Shown piece after piece: positions 21,365 through 32,973 of a stretch of DNA of 64,000 nt. The notes under the pieces are model-generated. The model ran no database searches. It was given only the letters and a program-made list of their open reading frames with translations, and was not told the origin of the DNA. Position numbers and translations under genes: made by a program. Numbering within the stretch: the stretch's first letter is position 1; each line of letters begins with the position of its first letter. Source of the stretch: Metellina segmentata. Its lineage: Eukaryota > Arthropoda > Arachnida > Araneae > Tetragnathidae. The DNA is taken from contig OX375872.1 of NCBI GenBank assembly GCA_947359465.1, forward strand, positions 132,172,011 to 132,236,010. The letters are read 5' to 3'.

Positions 21365-21720
21365 CCGGGTGGGCCGAAAAACACTTTCTATGGAAATCGC
21401 TAACATAATAGTAGGGAAAGGGTTCTCTCTGGGTTCAATAAACACGATGTAAAATATTTTTTTAATTGGATAATATCTTCTTCCCCCGCATCGCACTTGG
21501 ATTTTGGCGATTTGGGTAAAAATTGGCAATTTTTACTCGGCGTAGGAAATGTAATTTTTTTCAATATTGCTATTCTAACAGTATGGAAGAAGTGCCCACT
21601 GGGTTAAATAGGAAAGATGTAAAATATTTTTTGGATCGAATAGTATATTCTGTTCCGGCATCGCATTTGAAATTTTGCTATTTATGAAGAAAAGTTCAAT
21701 TTTTCTAGTCTTTTTATGCT
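21365..21720 (+). repeat. Left long terminal inverted repeat of the 2.6-kb element
   Basis: Matches 23590-23944 in reverse with roughly 80 percent identity by eye. Landmarks in both: GGTTCAATAAACACG / GAGTTCAATAAACACG, TTGGGTAAAAATT, ACTCGGCGTAG, CAATATTGCTATT, GAAGAAGTGC and CACTGGGTT. Two internal sub-blocks (AATAGTATGGAAGAAGTGCC-like and AATAGTAGGGAAAGGGTTC-like) resemble each other, so the repeat may itself be an old dimer. Confidence 0.85.
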
Positions 21721-21897
21721 GCCTGTATCTGACAAGGAGGGGAGGTGTGTTCACAAATCACATTCCTCCACAGATATATCTGAAGTAGATTTAAGTCTGG
21801 ACATTTCCAAAACCATCGACATTGAACCGTTTAATCTCTTACTGATCTTAAGTACAAACACACACAATTAACTCCGTTTTTATCTAAATCATCACAC

Positions 21898-23400
21898 ATG
21901 CGACTTGGCCTCCCTTCAACTGCAGTGGTTGCCGATAGGTTTGGAGTCTCGGACCCGGCTGTGACTGCAATTGCTTCAAGTGTTCTTCACGATGTCGGTC
22001 TCATAACTAGCGACAGCTCGAATTTGGTGGTTGGCAAAAACAAGATGCGAAGGGTAATGGTAATAAAGGATTTAATATTTTAAGCTTTAAAATGAAGCTC
22101 AGGTATTAACGTTGAAGGGGCTGTATTTCGATGGTTGTAATGATTCTACATTGATAGAAGAGAGAGTAGATACACGAGAAAAACAAAAGAGGAACATTTA
22201 TCTGTTATTGAAGAACCGGGTTCACGTTACATAACTCATTTGAGTTCATCATTTGGCACCGCGAAACTGATTCTGACTGGACTATTATCAGATATTTTGA
22301 AGGATTCACAAGAGATCTTTCATACCTTTTGGTAATTGGCTGTGACTGTACATCTGTTAATACCGGATGGAAATCCGATGTAATTCGGTGTTTGGAATTG
22401 AAACTTGGTAAACTTCTGCATTGGGTGATACGCCTCCTACATTTTAATTAAATAACTCTGAGGCATTTGTTTGAAACGTTGGATGGGCCAACAAATGGCC
22501 CAGAATCATATTTTGTTAATATTGGGAAGGCGCTCCTTACATGGATGAAACTTTCGAAATTATTCACGGCGTGTTACCAACAACTGATAGACGTGACGTA
22601 AGCAAGGATCAAATGTACTTTCTTGAAATATCTCAAGAGGTAAGATTGGGTAATTGTTCTGATGAACTGGCTATACGCAGTCTTGGTCCATTATCACATC
22701 CACGCTGGCTAACAACAGCGAACAGAGTTCTCAGACTATATCTTAGTTCTCCAGATCCTTCTTTGAAGTTGAAACAAATCGCTGAGTTTGTTATGAAAGT
22801 TTACACTCTAAACTGGTTTAATGTAAAGTCTAAATACTCGCTGAAAGATGGAGCCAAGCATGTGTGTAATACTATTTTTAGATCCAGGTATTTATTTCAA
22901 GACTTCAAGGACGTCGTTGATGGAGTAATTTGTCAAAATTCATTCTTTGCTGATCCTGAGAATATCCTGCTGTGTATGTTGAAGGATGAAAGACCGCACA
23001 TCAGAGAACTTGCTGCACGATGTATAGTTAAGTCTAGAGAGTCATCTTCCAATGAAATGTCAGTACGTGTATTTCTCCAACCAAAACTGAATTTTGAAGA
23101 TGCTGACTATACGGAATTGATTGACTGGTCATCAATTACTATTACTTCTCCCCAATCCTCCGTGATATATCCACTGCCGTATTTAGGTCCACTGTGCGTG
23201 ATTAGAAAAATCCAGAATTGGACTTTGTTCACTTTCCATGTCACACACAGGCAGTTGAACGGTGTGTCAAGTTAGTTGCAGAAGCATCCGCTAAGGTTTA
23301 TAGGTTTCAAAGTAGAGACGGGTTCATTAGATCCACATTCTTTTCCCGATCAGTTATGCCTTAATTTGATAATATGGCTGATTTCAAGCCTCTTCCTGCT
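21898..23400 (+). pseudogene. Orphan-family transposase-like gene (LRHLF / WLTTANR type), decayed
   Basis: Ordered blocks: ADRFGVSDPAVTAIASSVLH (21931-21990) and an NKMRR word; GLYFDG and KQKRNIYLL-like text (22120-22210); LVIGCDCTSVNTGWKSDVIR (22330-22390); CDG-like and LLHFN / LRHLFETLDGPTNGP (22435-22505); then a 244-codon open stretch 22541-23275 with LSHPRWLTTANRVLRLYLSS (22684-22743), KDGAKHVCNTIFRSRYLFQD and ERPHIRELAARCIVKS; finally HTQAVERCVKLV and RDGFIRSTFFSRSVMP in another frame (23240-23360). The acidic DG..NTG, C/H and W blocks are arranged like an RNase H-fold transposase of hAT type, which fits the flanking duplication, but that is inference. Frameshifts near 22085, 22440 and 23215 and several stops show it is dead. 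Confidence 0.7.
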
Positions 23401-23589
23401 GATTAAGTGTAAGCAAACTTTTAGTATTGGCATGTCATAACATTTCTATGGTTACAATATTCTTAACAAATATTATATTAATGTATTGGGACTCAGCTAT
23501 TTAATAATATTCAGGAAATATAATCAAATGTACAATACAGTACAGTAATACATAGTGTTTGTACCCATCTATTATTCATGTTTGATTTA

Positions 23590-23944
23590 TTTCTATAACA
23601 CATAAAAAGTGCACTTTTCTTCTAAAACTGCAAAATTTAAATTGCGATGCGGAAACAGAAGATATTATTCGATCGAAAAAATATTTTCCAACTTTCTTAT
23701 TCAACCCAGTGAGCACTTCTTCCGCACTATTAAAATAGCAATATTGAATAATAACTATATTTTCTACGCCGAGTAAATATTGCAATTTTTACCCAAATTT
23801 CCAAAATTCAAGTACGATACGGGGGCAAAAGATTTTATCCAATCAAAAAAATACTTTACTCCGTGTTTATTGAACTCAGAAAGAACCCTTTTCGCGCTAT
23901 TAGAATAGCGATTTCGAAAAAAAAGTGTTTTTTGGCCCAACCTA
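23590..23944 (-). repeat. Right long terminal inverted repeat of the 2.6-kb element
   Basis: Inverted partner of 21365-21720, from GAAATAAATC-like sequence inward to GGGTTGGGCC at the tip. It is better matched near the tip and the ACTCGGCGTAG landmark than at the inner edge. Confidence 0.85.
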
Positions 23945-23952
23945 ATGCATAA

Positions 23953-24365
23953 TAATTAAGCTATGCTTATGTCGGGGGTTCATATATATTTTATGAGAGC
24001 ATTCATATATATTTCATTCTAAGAACTAAACATGATAGCGACAGTATTTTGTAACATGTTTTGTAGCTCGTGACGTAACTTGGCATGTTACACGAACGAA
24101 ATTTCAGTAAGTCGCTTGTATTAAAAAGTAACCTCAAAAATCATCATAATTGCAAAATATCATATTAGCTCTAACAGGAAGCATTTTTTCTTGTATTGGA
24201 AATTTGCTTATGTTTACACCCGAAAAACTTTTTCATAAAATATAACTGAATATTTTAAATGAATATTTTTCTAAATTCAATGCGAATATCTATGTTTGTA
24301 AAATGGAATTTACATATTCCTTTCGCGGGTGATTAAATACCGTTAGAATAAAAATATTTTTTATT
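23953..24365. other. No feature recognised
   Basis: AT-rich flank between the long-TIR element and a minisatellite. Nothing supported. Confidence 0.35.
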
Positions 24366-25190
24366 CCCTCTCCAATGACCATCCAAATGCTCTTATGAGG
24401 TTCGCAGTCCAGATGCGGCCCTACAGAAGGGGTTTACCCTGCTCAAAGACGCTATGTATAAAGTATGCTATGACCTTCCTAATACTTTTTAGCAAATACA
24501 CAGACCAAATACGCCCCTTCAAATGTTTTTATCATACCAGCAGTTCAAATGATGTATTCTGGACTGGTTTACCCTGCCCGAAGACGAGATATGACCATCC
24601 AAAATTTTTTATCAAGCTCGCCGACCAGATGCAACCTCCGATACGTTTTAGCAAGCCCACAGGCAAGATACGGTCCTCCGAATTGGTCTTCGAATCCCCA
24701 GATATCGCCCTCTAAAACGTTTGTCCAGTTTTTTGCAAGCCAGAAGACGGGATTCTGCCCTCCAAAACGTTTTATCAGACCAGCCCAAAGCCGTATTTAG
24801 ACATTGCTCAAAGACGAGATATGGCCATTCAAATAGTTTTATAATGTCAACAGTCTAAATACGGTTCTCCAGAGAGGTTTACATTGCCCAAAGACGAGAT
24901 ATGAGCATCCATTCATTTTTATTAAGCCAGTAGTCTAAATACGGCCCTTGAGAGAGGTTTACGTTGCCCAAATGCGAGATACGGCCATCCAAATATTTTT
25001 AACTGGCCCGCAGACCAGATACGGCCCTCCAAATATTTTTATCATACATGCATATTGGATTCAGCCCTTGGAAAAGGTTTAACTCACCCGAAGTTTAGAT
25101 GTGGCCTTCCGACAGGTTTAGCTGCCCCACATACCGTATACGGTTCTTCGAAAATGTTTACCTGGCCCTCAGATGATATATCAGGGTGGT
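24366..25190 (+). repeat. Diverged minisatellite, about 82-bp units
   Basis: Units contain GACGAGATATGGCCATCCAA, then ATTTTTATCA, then CAGTCTAAATACGGCCCTCC and AGAGGTTTACATTGCCC. Well-aligned units start near 24811, 24892 and 24974, and earlier ones are more diverged. The open frames at 24395-24800 are by-products of the repeat. Confidence 0.8.
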
Positions 25191-26600
25191 CATAGTCCGG
25201 CACTTTCAAGCGAGTGGGGCCGCTCTTATGCAAATAAAATGTATGTATGAAACATAGTTAATTATAACTGATCTATGTTCAAAAGTAATTATTTTATTTT
25301 ATTTCTTGTTACAAAATTATTAGTAAACTAAATCTGCTCAATGTCCAAAAGTAATTGTTTGATTTCATTTCTTGTTACAAAGTTATAAAAGAAACTAAAA
25401 ATAAAATGTTATTCATAAACTAAAAATAAAATGTTGTTCAAAAATAAAAATAAAATTTTCTCAAAAAATAAAAATAAAATGTTAATAAAAAATAAAAATA
25501 AAATTTATTAAAAAAATAAAAATACAATTTTATTTAAAAAAAATGTTATTCAAGAAACATATTAGTTATTCTATCAAACAATTTTGCAAAGAAAATCCTT
25601 AAAAATTAGATTTGCTTGTGGATGATTTACTAATGCTGTCCATCTTAGCAGTTAGCTGCGGAAAGTTTGGTTGATGACTTGTTAAGTGCAGTTCGCACAA
25701 GCTCAGTTAAAACAGAGCGATGTTTATTTTTAATAAATTTTAAGTATTGAATACAAAGACTCACAACAATACGAAGTACTGAAAATTGAGATTAGTCTCA
25801 GAGCACACTCTTTGATATAAGGATATTTTCATTCCGGAAGCAGTTTCCAAAACTCAATAGATGAACAACCATTTTGTTTTACCGGTTTCAATCCTTCATC
25901 TTCTTGAAGCTCCAATAGCTCCAACAGCAGACCGGAGGATCTGTGGGTAAACTTTACAAAAATGAACTTTTTTTCAGTTTCTCTCTGCTTGTCTTGTTAT
26001 AAAAGATAAATATAAAAAAAAAGTGTCTTTCAAGTATTGCTTCCTGAAATGTGGTTTCCAAAAGTGTAGCTGGCCACCACTCAAAATGTTTTTATCAGGA
26101 TCGTCGACAAGATACGGTTCTGGAAATTGGCTTCCCAGGAGCGCATCAGATATGCATACAAATATTCCTGGAGGATACTTATTCATAAAAAGTAACAAAG
26201 CAGAGAATTACGTTATTTCCTAAATATCTACGTTGAAATTTGTGCAAGGAGATTTATTCTCATATCCTTGCTTACCATTTTGTTTGCTACGTAATAAATG
26301 TTTTTCTAGTGATTTTCTTTCTTTCTCTATCGAAACCTGTCTATTTGTTCCGCCTCATTATCGCATCTTAAAGTATAATTTAAGACTGCATCCTACGAAA
26401 AAACAAAAGTTGAAAGCATATCCTGTCTGTTCGATATATCTATCTATCTAAAATAGAGCAATATTGCCTAGTTCAATACTTTCACTGAACTCTTGTTTAG
26501 AATGAGTATTCAGGAATTCCGTTTTGTCTTTTTGTTGTTCTTTCTTTAGAAAAAGGACATATTTTACGGCCGATTTTCGATACGAGATTGCTTTTTGTAT
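25191..26600. other. Mostly AT-rich, non-coding; short A-rich repeat
   Basis: Contains a local duplication (ATGTTCAAAAGTAATTATTT near 25275, ATGTCCAAAAGTAATTGTTT near 25340) and an AAATAAAAATAAAATG-type repeat at about 25385-25550. Open frames at 25974-26451 show no recognisable domain. Confidence 0.45.
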
Positions 26601-26604
26601 GTGA

Positions 26605-27330
26605 AAGTTTATTCTTCTGAGCACAATGCATCATATGTTTTGAAAGATGAGTATAGGAAAGAACCAGCAGGGTTTGAAAACAAACAGAATAAGAATATTT
26701 ACTCTGAAGACAAGACCTAGCTCACCCTATTTATAAATACTAGCACGGATGCCGAAATCTAATCGAATTGTTGGATGTGATACGACAGATGATTGGAATC
26801 AAGGGTAACATTAAGAATTACTTATTTTTCGAAACATTGTTGATGAATATATTCTTTTAGTAGTGATTAAATAAATATTCTATAAACATTTTCCATTTGT
26901 ATTTTACTGAGCACTGCGCATCATATATTTTGAAACGAATGTATATAGTATCGGAAGGATTTGAAAATTTCCAAAATAAATATTTGCTCAGGAGGGATAG
27001 AAACACTGACGCGTTCTGTTTATAAATATTTCCATCATAGATAATGTCGCAATCTAGTCAAACTGGCATTGGAAGATTTACAATAACTAATTGGAATCAC
27101 GGGTAATGTTAAGAGATTCATGAATAAATTTTTCGGAATCATTATTGATGAATATGTACTTTTAGTAGTAAAATAAGTAAATATGTTACGATTCATTTCG
27201 CATTTGTATTCAAGTGAGTACCGTGCATCCTATATTTTGAAAGATTCATGTAGATAAGTATACAATAGGATTTGAAATTTTACTTAATAAAAGTATTTAC
27301 TCTAAAGACAACTAGATTTTTGTCTGTAGC
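26605..27330 (+). repeat. Diverged tandem repeat of about 300 bp (2.4 units)
   Basis: The words GAGCAC..GCATCATAT.TTTTGAAA, TATTTACTC, TTTATAAATA and TTGATGAATAT.TTCTTTTAGTAGT recur with a spacing near 300 bp, starting at about 26618, 26910 and 27215. Confidence 0.75.
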
Positions 27331-27387
27331 TACTCTCAAAGTTGGCAAGGTTGATATGGCATTATGTTATGAATAATAATTGCTTAT

Positions 27388-27600
27388 ATCTTCTGGTGGT
27401 TCTCTGTACGATGTATCTTTTCATTAGCAAAACAGACCAGATCTTGATGGACGATGTTTCTCGTGATTAGAAGAAAACTGACGAGTGTGTGGTCCAATCA
27501 AATAATCGGAATTATCTTTATGACGAGATATCTCATCGTTAGCAAAATTTTCCATACTTTGATGGACGAAATATCTTGTCGAAACCACTTGAAGGGTTAA
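27388..27600. mobile_element. GACGAGATATCTCGTC palindrome family, copy
   Basis: Left end CTTCTGGTGGTTCTCTGTAC and right end TCGAAACCACTTGAAGGGTTAA at 27579-27600. The interior has degenerate palindrome units near 27445, 27522 and 27565 separated by GCAAAA..GACCAGATCTTGATGG-type spacers. TTAA at the right edge matches the family rule. Confidence 0.65.
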
Positions 27601-27669
27601 AAACACTAATTTGACAAATTGATCTTTTTCATACATTCAGTATCAGTAGTGTGCTAAGTAAAGTGTAAT

Positions 27670-28110
27670 AAGTCATCTTTTTATGACATGTCGGCTGCAA
27701 ACTTATAGCCATCACCTATTCCGTTCAAAACAGCTCCAAATTTCAACAATATTTTCAAAATATGTGCGAAAATCTTATTTTTACTCACTTTTGAGAAGTA
27801 AATTACAAACTACAATGGCACATTATTGGCACATTATTACCGCTGTCTACATCTTTAAAATGAACACAAAAAACTAAATTTCAGGTATCTTTTATAACAT
27901 AGTGACTACAACCTACCAGCCATTATTGTAATTCTCTACAACATCTACAGATTAAACGCGAGAAAATGAACCTTATTTATCTTTAGTGATGACATGTCGA
28001 GTACAAACTACCTTTCATCACCTATCCCGTCCTAAACTGTTGCAACTATCTACAATATCTTCAGAATACCCGCTAAGTTAATAAACCAAGATTTTATCCT
28101 ATTTATTTAA
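27670..28110 (+). repeat. Direct duplication of about 300-bp period
   Basis: GACATGTCGGCTGCAAACTT near 27683 and GACATGTCGAGTACAAACTA near 27992 start related segments that share ATCACCTAT.CCGT.C.AAAC and a CAA.TAT.TTCA word. Confidence 0.65.
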
Positions 28111-28800
28111 CCTTTTGCAGTTCAGTCCTAAGTCGAGTCCAAAGAAACAATCCAAGAATCGAGAACAGAACTTCCTTTATTCAAATAAAGCGAGTAAAAA
28201 TGTTCAGCTTCAGGAACAAAGACGAAGTTCGGTTTCCTCAGAGAAAGTACGTAACTGGTAAACGCGGTTTTGTTTTCGAAGGCTAAATTATTCACAAAGC
28301 CGAGCTTTATTTCCCCAAGAGTTTATTTTGCTTTGAGATTAAGAGATTCAACTATTGGGTGTGTTCTGTTTTCCCCTTTTTAAGCGCTTCCCTAACTTGA
28401 ATGAATGGCCATCCCTATTTTACGAAAGGATGTTTACAGTTCGAAGTCACAAAAATAGAGTGGGGTTACATAGAGAAAGCGGGCATACACATAATGAAAG
28501 CATTCGTCACGGCGTAGGACTGAATCCAGATGGCTTAAATTCCTTTTAGCGGTTCATTCTTAATGTATGGCTTTCAACAGGGTGGAAAAGAATGGACAAC
28601 GGAAGAAAACTGAAAGTGGTTTGGATTTTTTATGAAGTTGGTATAGGAATAAATTTCCAAGTCAGCTTCGTCTTCCAGCGTAATTTATATACATTTGTCT
28701 TCCCGCTTTCTTCTGCGATGTGGTGTGGAACCTTACGAAGCATGGTGGAAAAAGTTAGGACTACGGGCGGTCTTTACTGAGAAATTCGGTACGAATGAGT
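28111..28800. other. Repeat-poor stretch, no coding recognised
   Basis: No relationship to other parts of the window was noticed. Base composition is slightly more balanced than nearby. Two short plus-strand frames (28355-28549, 28592-28780) lack motifs, so I cannot support a gene, though unrecognised conserved non-coding DNA is possible. Confidence 0.35.
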
Positions 28801-28804
28801 ACAG

Positions 28805-29200
28805 CAATGTGTATCGCATGTTGGTCAAAGTTTTCATTTATATACAATGAATTATGGAGAAATTAAAGATTTGAAGAAGATTCATGTATTTCAAATAAAA
28901 AAATTTCATCGAGCTGCCTTGAAACTTGTACGACTGTATTAATTGAGTATATCAATGTATCGCTTTCTAAGTATGGTAACTACATTGACCGACTTTACCA
29001 TAAGTATACAAAAGTTGAAAAACATTTTCATTAATATACATTGAATTATCCGGAAATTACAGATTTGAAGATGATTCATGTGTTTCAAATAAAAAAATGT
29101 TTGTAAGAGCTGCTATGAAACTTGCACTAATGTAATAATTGAGAGTATAGCAATAAATCTCATTCTAAGTAGTAACTTATTGATCGATTTTACCATCTAT
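28805..29200 (+). repeat. Diverged tandem repeat, about 176-bp units
   Basis: Two units share TTTTCATT.ATATACA.TGAATTAT, GATTTGAAGA.GATTCATGT, TTTCAAATAAAAAAAT and GAAACTTG. A third unit (TTTGAAAAATATTCATG) lies at 32445-32570, beyond the transposon cluster at 29208-32438, so the cluster sits inside the array. Confidence 0.75.
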
Positions 29201-29207
29201 ACCATTA

Positions 29208-30708
29208 CAATCATGTCCATAAATTAAGGATAATGCCAGCTCCGGCACATAAAAGTTCAGAAACTAAACAAACATAACTTATTCATAAAGCCCATTTATT
29301 AAACAAAAGATAAAGAACAAAAAATATGGTGTATGTATGATACCATTCATAAAAACTACGATTTTTGTTCACTGGAGCAATTACAAAAAATATCGACCTT
29401 ACAAAAACTGAACATGACATGTTTGGTATGATGGTTAATACATTGTATGTCTCCAAGACGATGAAATACAATTCGTACAATGCCTAGGCATGCTGAGGAT
29501 CAAATTATCGAGCTGATCTTGAGGAAAATCACTCCACTCAGCAAGCAATGCTGTCCGAACTTCCGGTACACAAGTAGGAGGTAGATGATGGGCTGCAACA
29601 CGTCGGTAAGCATGTCAAACATATCCTCTATCGGATTCAAGTCAGGTGAGAATGCTGGCCATTCCATACGGTTGATATCCTCGGATTCAAAGCATTCGTT
29701 TAAAATGTTTGCACGGTGTGATGACGGGCATTGTCATCCATAAAAACAAATTATGTGCCCATGGCACCCCTAAACAAACTTAAATGTTGTCCCTGAATGA
29801 TGTCCCGATATATTTGGTCTCTCAAGGTTCCGATTTGAACATGTAGATCTGTTCTGGAGCCCAGTATAATTCCGCCCCAAACGAGCTACCCTACACCACC
29901 GTAACGGTGTCGTTCATTGATATTGTCTTGTTGGTAGCGGGTACCTAGCGTTCTCTATATGAACGTCCGCCGTGAATCCAACTGCAAGCTAAACCTGGAC
30001 TCGTAGGAAAACATCACACAAGCCCACTGTGACGATGTCCACATCGCATGTTTTCTACTCCAGGCTAACCGATGGCGACAGTGAGTTGCCGTGAGCGAAA
30101 CACATCTGACAGGCCTGCGAGCATATAGAACAACATATCCTAAACGTCTGTACTGTCGCCTTGAAACTGTCGTACCCGTGGCTGAAGATTGCTGACGAGA
30201 AAGGTCGGATGCTGTGCTTCGTCTGCTTCTATTTGCAATTACTGCCAAATACCAGTAGTCATTCGGCATTGTAACTAGGGGGTGACCTGTACTGTAACGT
30301 CTACTGACATTCCCATCATTTTGGAATCGTTGCCAAAGAATAGAGATGACACTTTGGGCGATTCCAAGTTCCATTGAAACTTCCGTCTGAGTACTCCCAC
30401 ATTCCAGGCGGCCGATAATTCTACCACGTAGAAATCGTCGACTTGCATCCTCTGTGCCATAACTATTCTGTTGTGGCACTGAGTGGCTTACAGAACGATT
30501 GTGAACAATTTTACTTCTTTGCTACTATTCCTTATATACACGTCTCTTACACTCTCGTCATTGTGACGTACTATCGACGTCATCTGATGGCTTACTGTAA
30601 TTTGGATATTATTCTTGAAGATGTGCGATAATTTTACGGATGAAATTTTTAATTTAGAACTAGATTTCCGTGTGATTCTGAATTATCCTCAATTTATGGA
30701 CATGAGTG
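29208..30708 (-). mobile_element. Tc1-like element, family B, copy 2 (both ends present)
   Basis: A 1501-bp element. Left end CAATCATGTCCATAAATTAA and right end, inverted, CACTCATGTCCATAAATTGA, with TA at 29206-29207 and 30709-30710. The transposase is on the minus strand. It is the only family-B copy here with both ends and full internal length. Confidence 0.92.
29450..30460 (-). pseudogene. Tc1-like transposase, family B
   Basis: Start ATG at 30460 (MAQRMQVDDF) by comparison with the other copies. One missing T in the following T-run shifts the frame, so the rest reads in the frame open from 30479: LRGRIIGRLECGSTQTEVSM is the first helix-turn-helix, and ANRSRRSTASDLSRQ starts the second. 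The first catalytic block reads VMFSYESRFSLQ (near 30025), tyrosine in place of the first aspartate, and the second is FVFMDDNARHH (about 29750). The third-acid region is degraded. Stops follow 29957. Confidence 0.85.
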
Positions 30709-30719
30709 TAGTATATTTA

Positions 30720-32105
30720 CACTGGTGTCCAAAATTAAGGTCACAAACACGTTTTTCAAAATAATTCAAAATTGCTACCAGAAAATTTAATAAAGTTTGC
30801 ATTTTATATATTTTGAAGAATGGGTAGCATAGTGTTAGCCTTCAGTTTGGAATTAATTGTGTTTAGCGTTAGCTTTGTAGAACAACGTGGAATTTAACCG
30901 CTTAAGCATCTGGGATTTTCTCTCGCAGAGTTGTGAACATTGCGTAAAAATCCACAAGTTTGACTGCTTGTAGTGATAATGAGTTCTCATCATCGTTTAG
31001 TTGATTCAATGAGATGGAGAGCCGTTGGCAAGCTTGAAGTTGGGCAGTCTCAATCAGAGGTGGCTCTATGGTTACAAGTGGCACCAAAAGTGGTATTCAG
31101 GTTGTGTAATCAATTCCAAATAAGTGGTACTATCACCAGGAAGCCCGGCCAAGACCGTCCAAGAGCGACGGCATCTGCACAGGATCACTAATTGGCATTA
31201 CGTGCATAGGCAGACAACGGCTACAGAGCTTTCTCGTGACCTTAATGCTGCGTCTGGAAGAGAACTTCCTGGCAAACAGTATACAGACATCTAGCAGACA
31301 GGACCCTTTACGACCCGCGTCCAGTGGACAGTCTCCATTTGAGCGCATTACACAGGAGAGCCCGATAGTCGTGGAGCCGAACGCACCATTCTTGTATATA
31401 CCAAGAATGGGGACATGTTCTTTTCACTGATGAGTCGAGATTCAGCACACAGAGTGATTATCGGCGAGTCTTCATCTGGAATAACGTGGAGCGCGCTATC
31501 ATCCGTCCAACGTAAGGGAAATCGACCAATTTCGCAGAGGAATCATTGTCTGGGGCGGCATCATGTTGGGCAGTCGTACACCACTGCATGTCTTTGATAA
31601 GGGTAGCGTTACCGCACAGCGCTATAAGGATGATGTTCTTGAACCCTATGTGAGGTTGTTTCGGGATGCTGCCGGCCCTGAATTCCTTTTTATGGACGAT
31701 AATGGGCGGCCACGCAGAGTTCACATTATTGATGATTTTTTTTGAAGGAGAGGATATTCGCCGTATAAACTGGCCTGCGAAGTCACCGGGTATCAATCCT
31801 ATAGAACATGTTTGGGATGGTCTAGGAAGACAGTATGAGATCTCTTTGTGAGGTTTGTATGGTTGTGCACGGAGGCTACACTCCACATTAGACGGAACTA
31901 TCCCGAGATAAATGCATCATGATATGACCGTTTTTGATAAAACTTGTATCTTAACTAACAATTCAACTCTTTTTCATATTGTTATGTTCTTATATGCTTT
32001 ATCTCATAATAATATATCTCTGTGCCAAATTTCGTTGCAATAAACTGAATATTTCTCTAGTTCTCACAGATTTTACGTTTGTGACCTTAATTTTGGACAT
32101 CAGTG
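30720..32105 (+). mobile_element. Tc1-like element, family C (both ends present)
   Basis: A 1386-bp element with inverted ends CACTGGTGTCCAAAATTAAG and CTTAATTTTGGACATCAGTG, and TA at 30718-30719 and 32106-32107. The transposase wording differs from families A and B. Only nine bases separate it from the family-B element upstream. Confidence 0.92.
30979..31860 (+). pseudogene. Tc1-like transposase, family C
   Basis: From ATG at 30979 (MSSHHRLVDSMRWRAVGKLE) the N-terminal helix-turn-helix reads RAVGKLEVGQSQSEVALWLQ. After stops at 31189 the text continues as RAFSRDLNAASGRELPGKQ. The first acid is kept in VLFTDESRFST (about 31418-31450), the second in FLFMDDNGRPRR (about 31687-31722), and the third in NPIEHVWDGLGR (about 31795-31830). 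All three catalytic acids are visible, but in different frames, so at least three frameshifts have occurred. Confidence 0.87.
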
Positions 32106-32107
32106 TA

Positions 32108-32438
32108 TATAAAAGGTTGTATGTTTGTATTATTCTCTATACAAGTCTACACCGTTTGACCAATCTACACCAAATTTCGTACACTTATACTTTAGAACAC
32201 TGCGGAAAACATAGGCTATTTCTTTCCTGTCTTCAGACCAATCTGTAGCTATGAAAATTGGCACACCGGTAGTCCTAAAAGTGTCCATCGAAGCCCGAAT
32301 TTTAAAATCTAAAGTTTGTTTTCCTGCAATAAATGGACATGTACAAGGAAACACGTTCTACAGAGTTTCTGTATTGGAGTTAACCCAGGAAAATGTCGCG
32401 ATCGTATTTCAAACCCAAGCAACGGCGAGTTATTCAGT
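32108..32438 (+). mobile_element. Helitron-like fragment, plus strand
   Basis: Begins TATAAAAGGTTGTATGTTTG and ends GCAACGGCGAGTTATTCAG, which resembles the GCAACGCCGGGTTATTCAGCTAGT terminus of Helitron-like elements. Aligned in reverse with 19253-19665. The family-C Tc1 element abuts its left end and may have inserted into it. Confidence 0.5.
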
Positions 32439-32439
32439 T

Positions 32440-32735
32440 CGTAAGTATATAAAAGTTGGTAAACGTTATCATTTATATACATTTAATTATGCAGAAGTTA
32501 TAGATTTGAAAAATATTCATGATTTTCAAATGAAAAATGTTTGACGAAACTGCCTTGAAACTTGTAACGTATTAACAACTTATTTTTTCAATGTAAGGGG
32601 TTGTATAAAATTGCATTGGTAATTGAAAAGACTCATTATCAAAAATTATGTTTGCCCGTCAGCTCTCTTTCAACAAGCATAGTTTTTACATAATCTTATG
32701 AAATGCTTCAAGTAAAAATCATAACGACCATGACC
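32440..32735. repeat. Continuation of the 176-bp array and AT-rich flank
   Basis: AAGTATATAAAAGTTGG through TTCAAATGAAAAATGTTTG is the third unit of the array at 28805-29200. The rest is diverged AT-rich DNA related to 32990-33330. Confidence 0.6.
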
Positions 32736-32739
32736 AACT

Positions 32740-32973
32740 TTAACCACTCAAGTGGTTTCAGCTAGTTAAATTGTGCATCAAGATCGGACCAATTTTGCTA
32801 ATGACGAGATACCTCATCATCAACATGTTACCAATATCCTGGTGATGACTAGATTAGGGTCTGGTCAATTTTTAATCGTGTTTTCTTCTAGTAACGAGAT
32901 ATCTCGTCCAACGTAATCCAGTCAGTTTTGTTACTTACGAAATACCACGTCGAGACAACCATAGGGTGGTTAA
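32740..32973. mobile_element. TTAA-flanked palindrome family, copy
   Basis: TTAACCACTCAAGTGGTTTC at the left (TTAA 32740-32743) and GACAACCATAGGGTGGTTAA at the right (TTAA 32970-32973), with degenerate GACGAGATATCTCGTC units near 32803 and 32894. Confidence 0.75.

Larger units (their letters stand above)
21365..23944 (+). mobile_element. hAT-like DNA transposon with ~350-bp terminal inverted repeats
   Basis: Ends are CCGGGTGGGCCGAAAAACAC at 21365 and, inverted, TAGGTTGGGCCAAAAAACAC ending at 23944. The inverted similarity continues for about 350 bp on each side. The direct repeat ATGCATAA occurs exactly outside both ends (21357-21364, 23945-23952), an 8-bp target duplication. The interior carries a decayed gene of a recurrent arthropod orphan family. 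Y-A-GGG-like ends, 8-bp duplication and an RNase H-like wording point to hAT, but such long inverted repeats are unusual for that superfamily. Confidence 0.8.

Noticed and set aside
28355..28780. Host gene exons
   Set aside because: Two short open frames exist in a repeat-poor stretch, but I could see no recognisable protein motif or matching splice sites.
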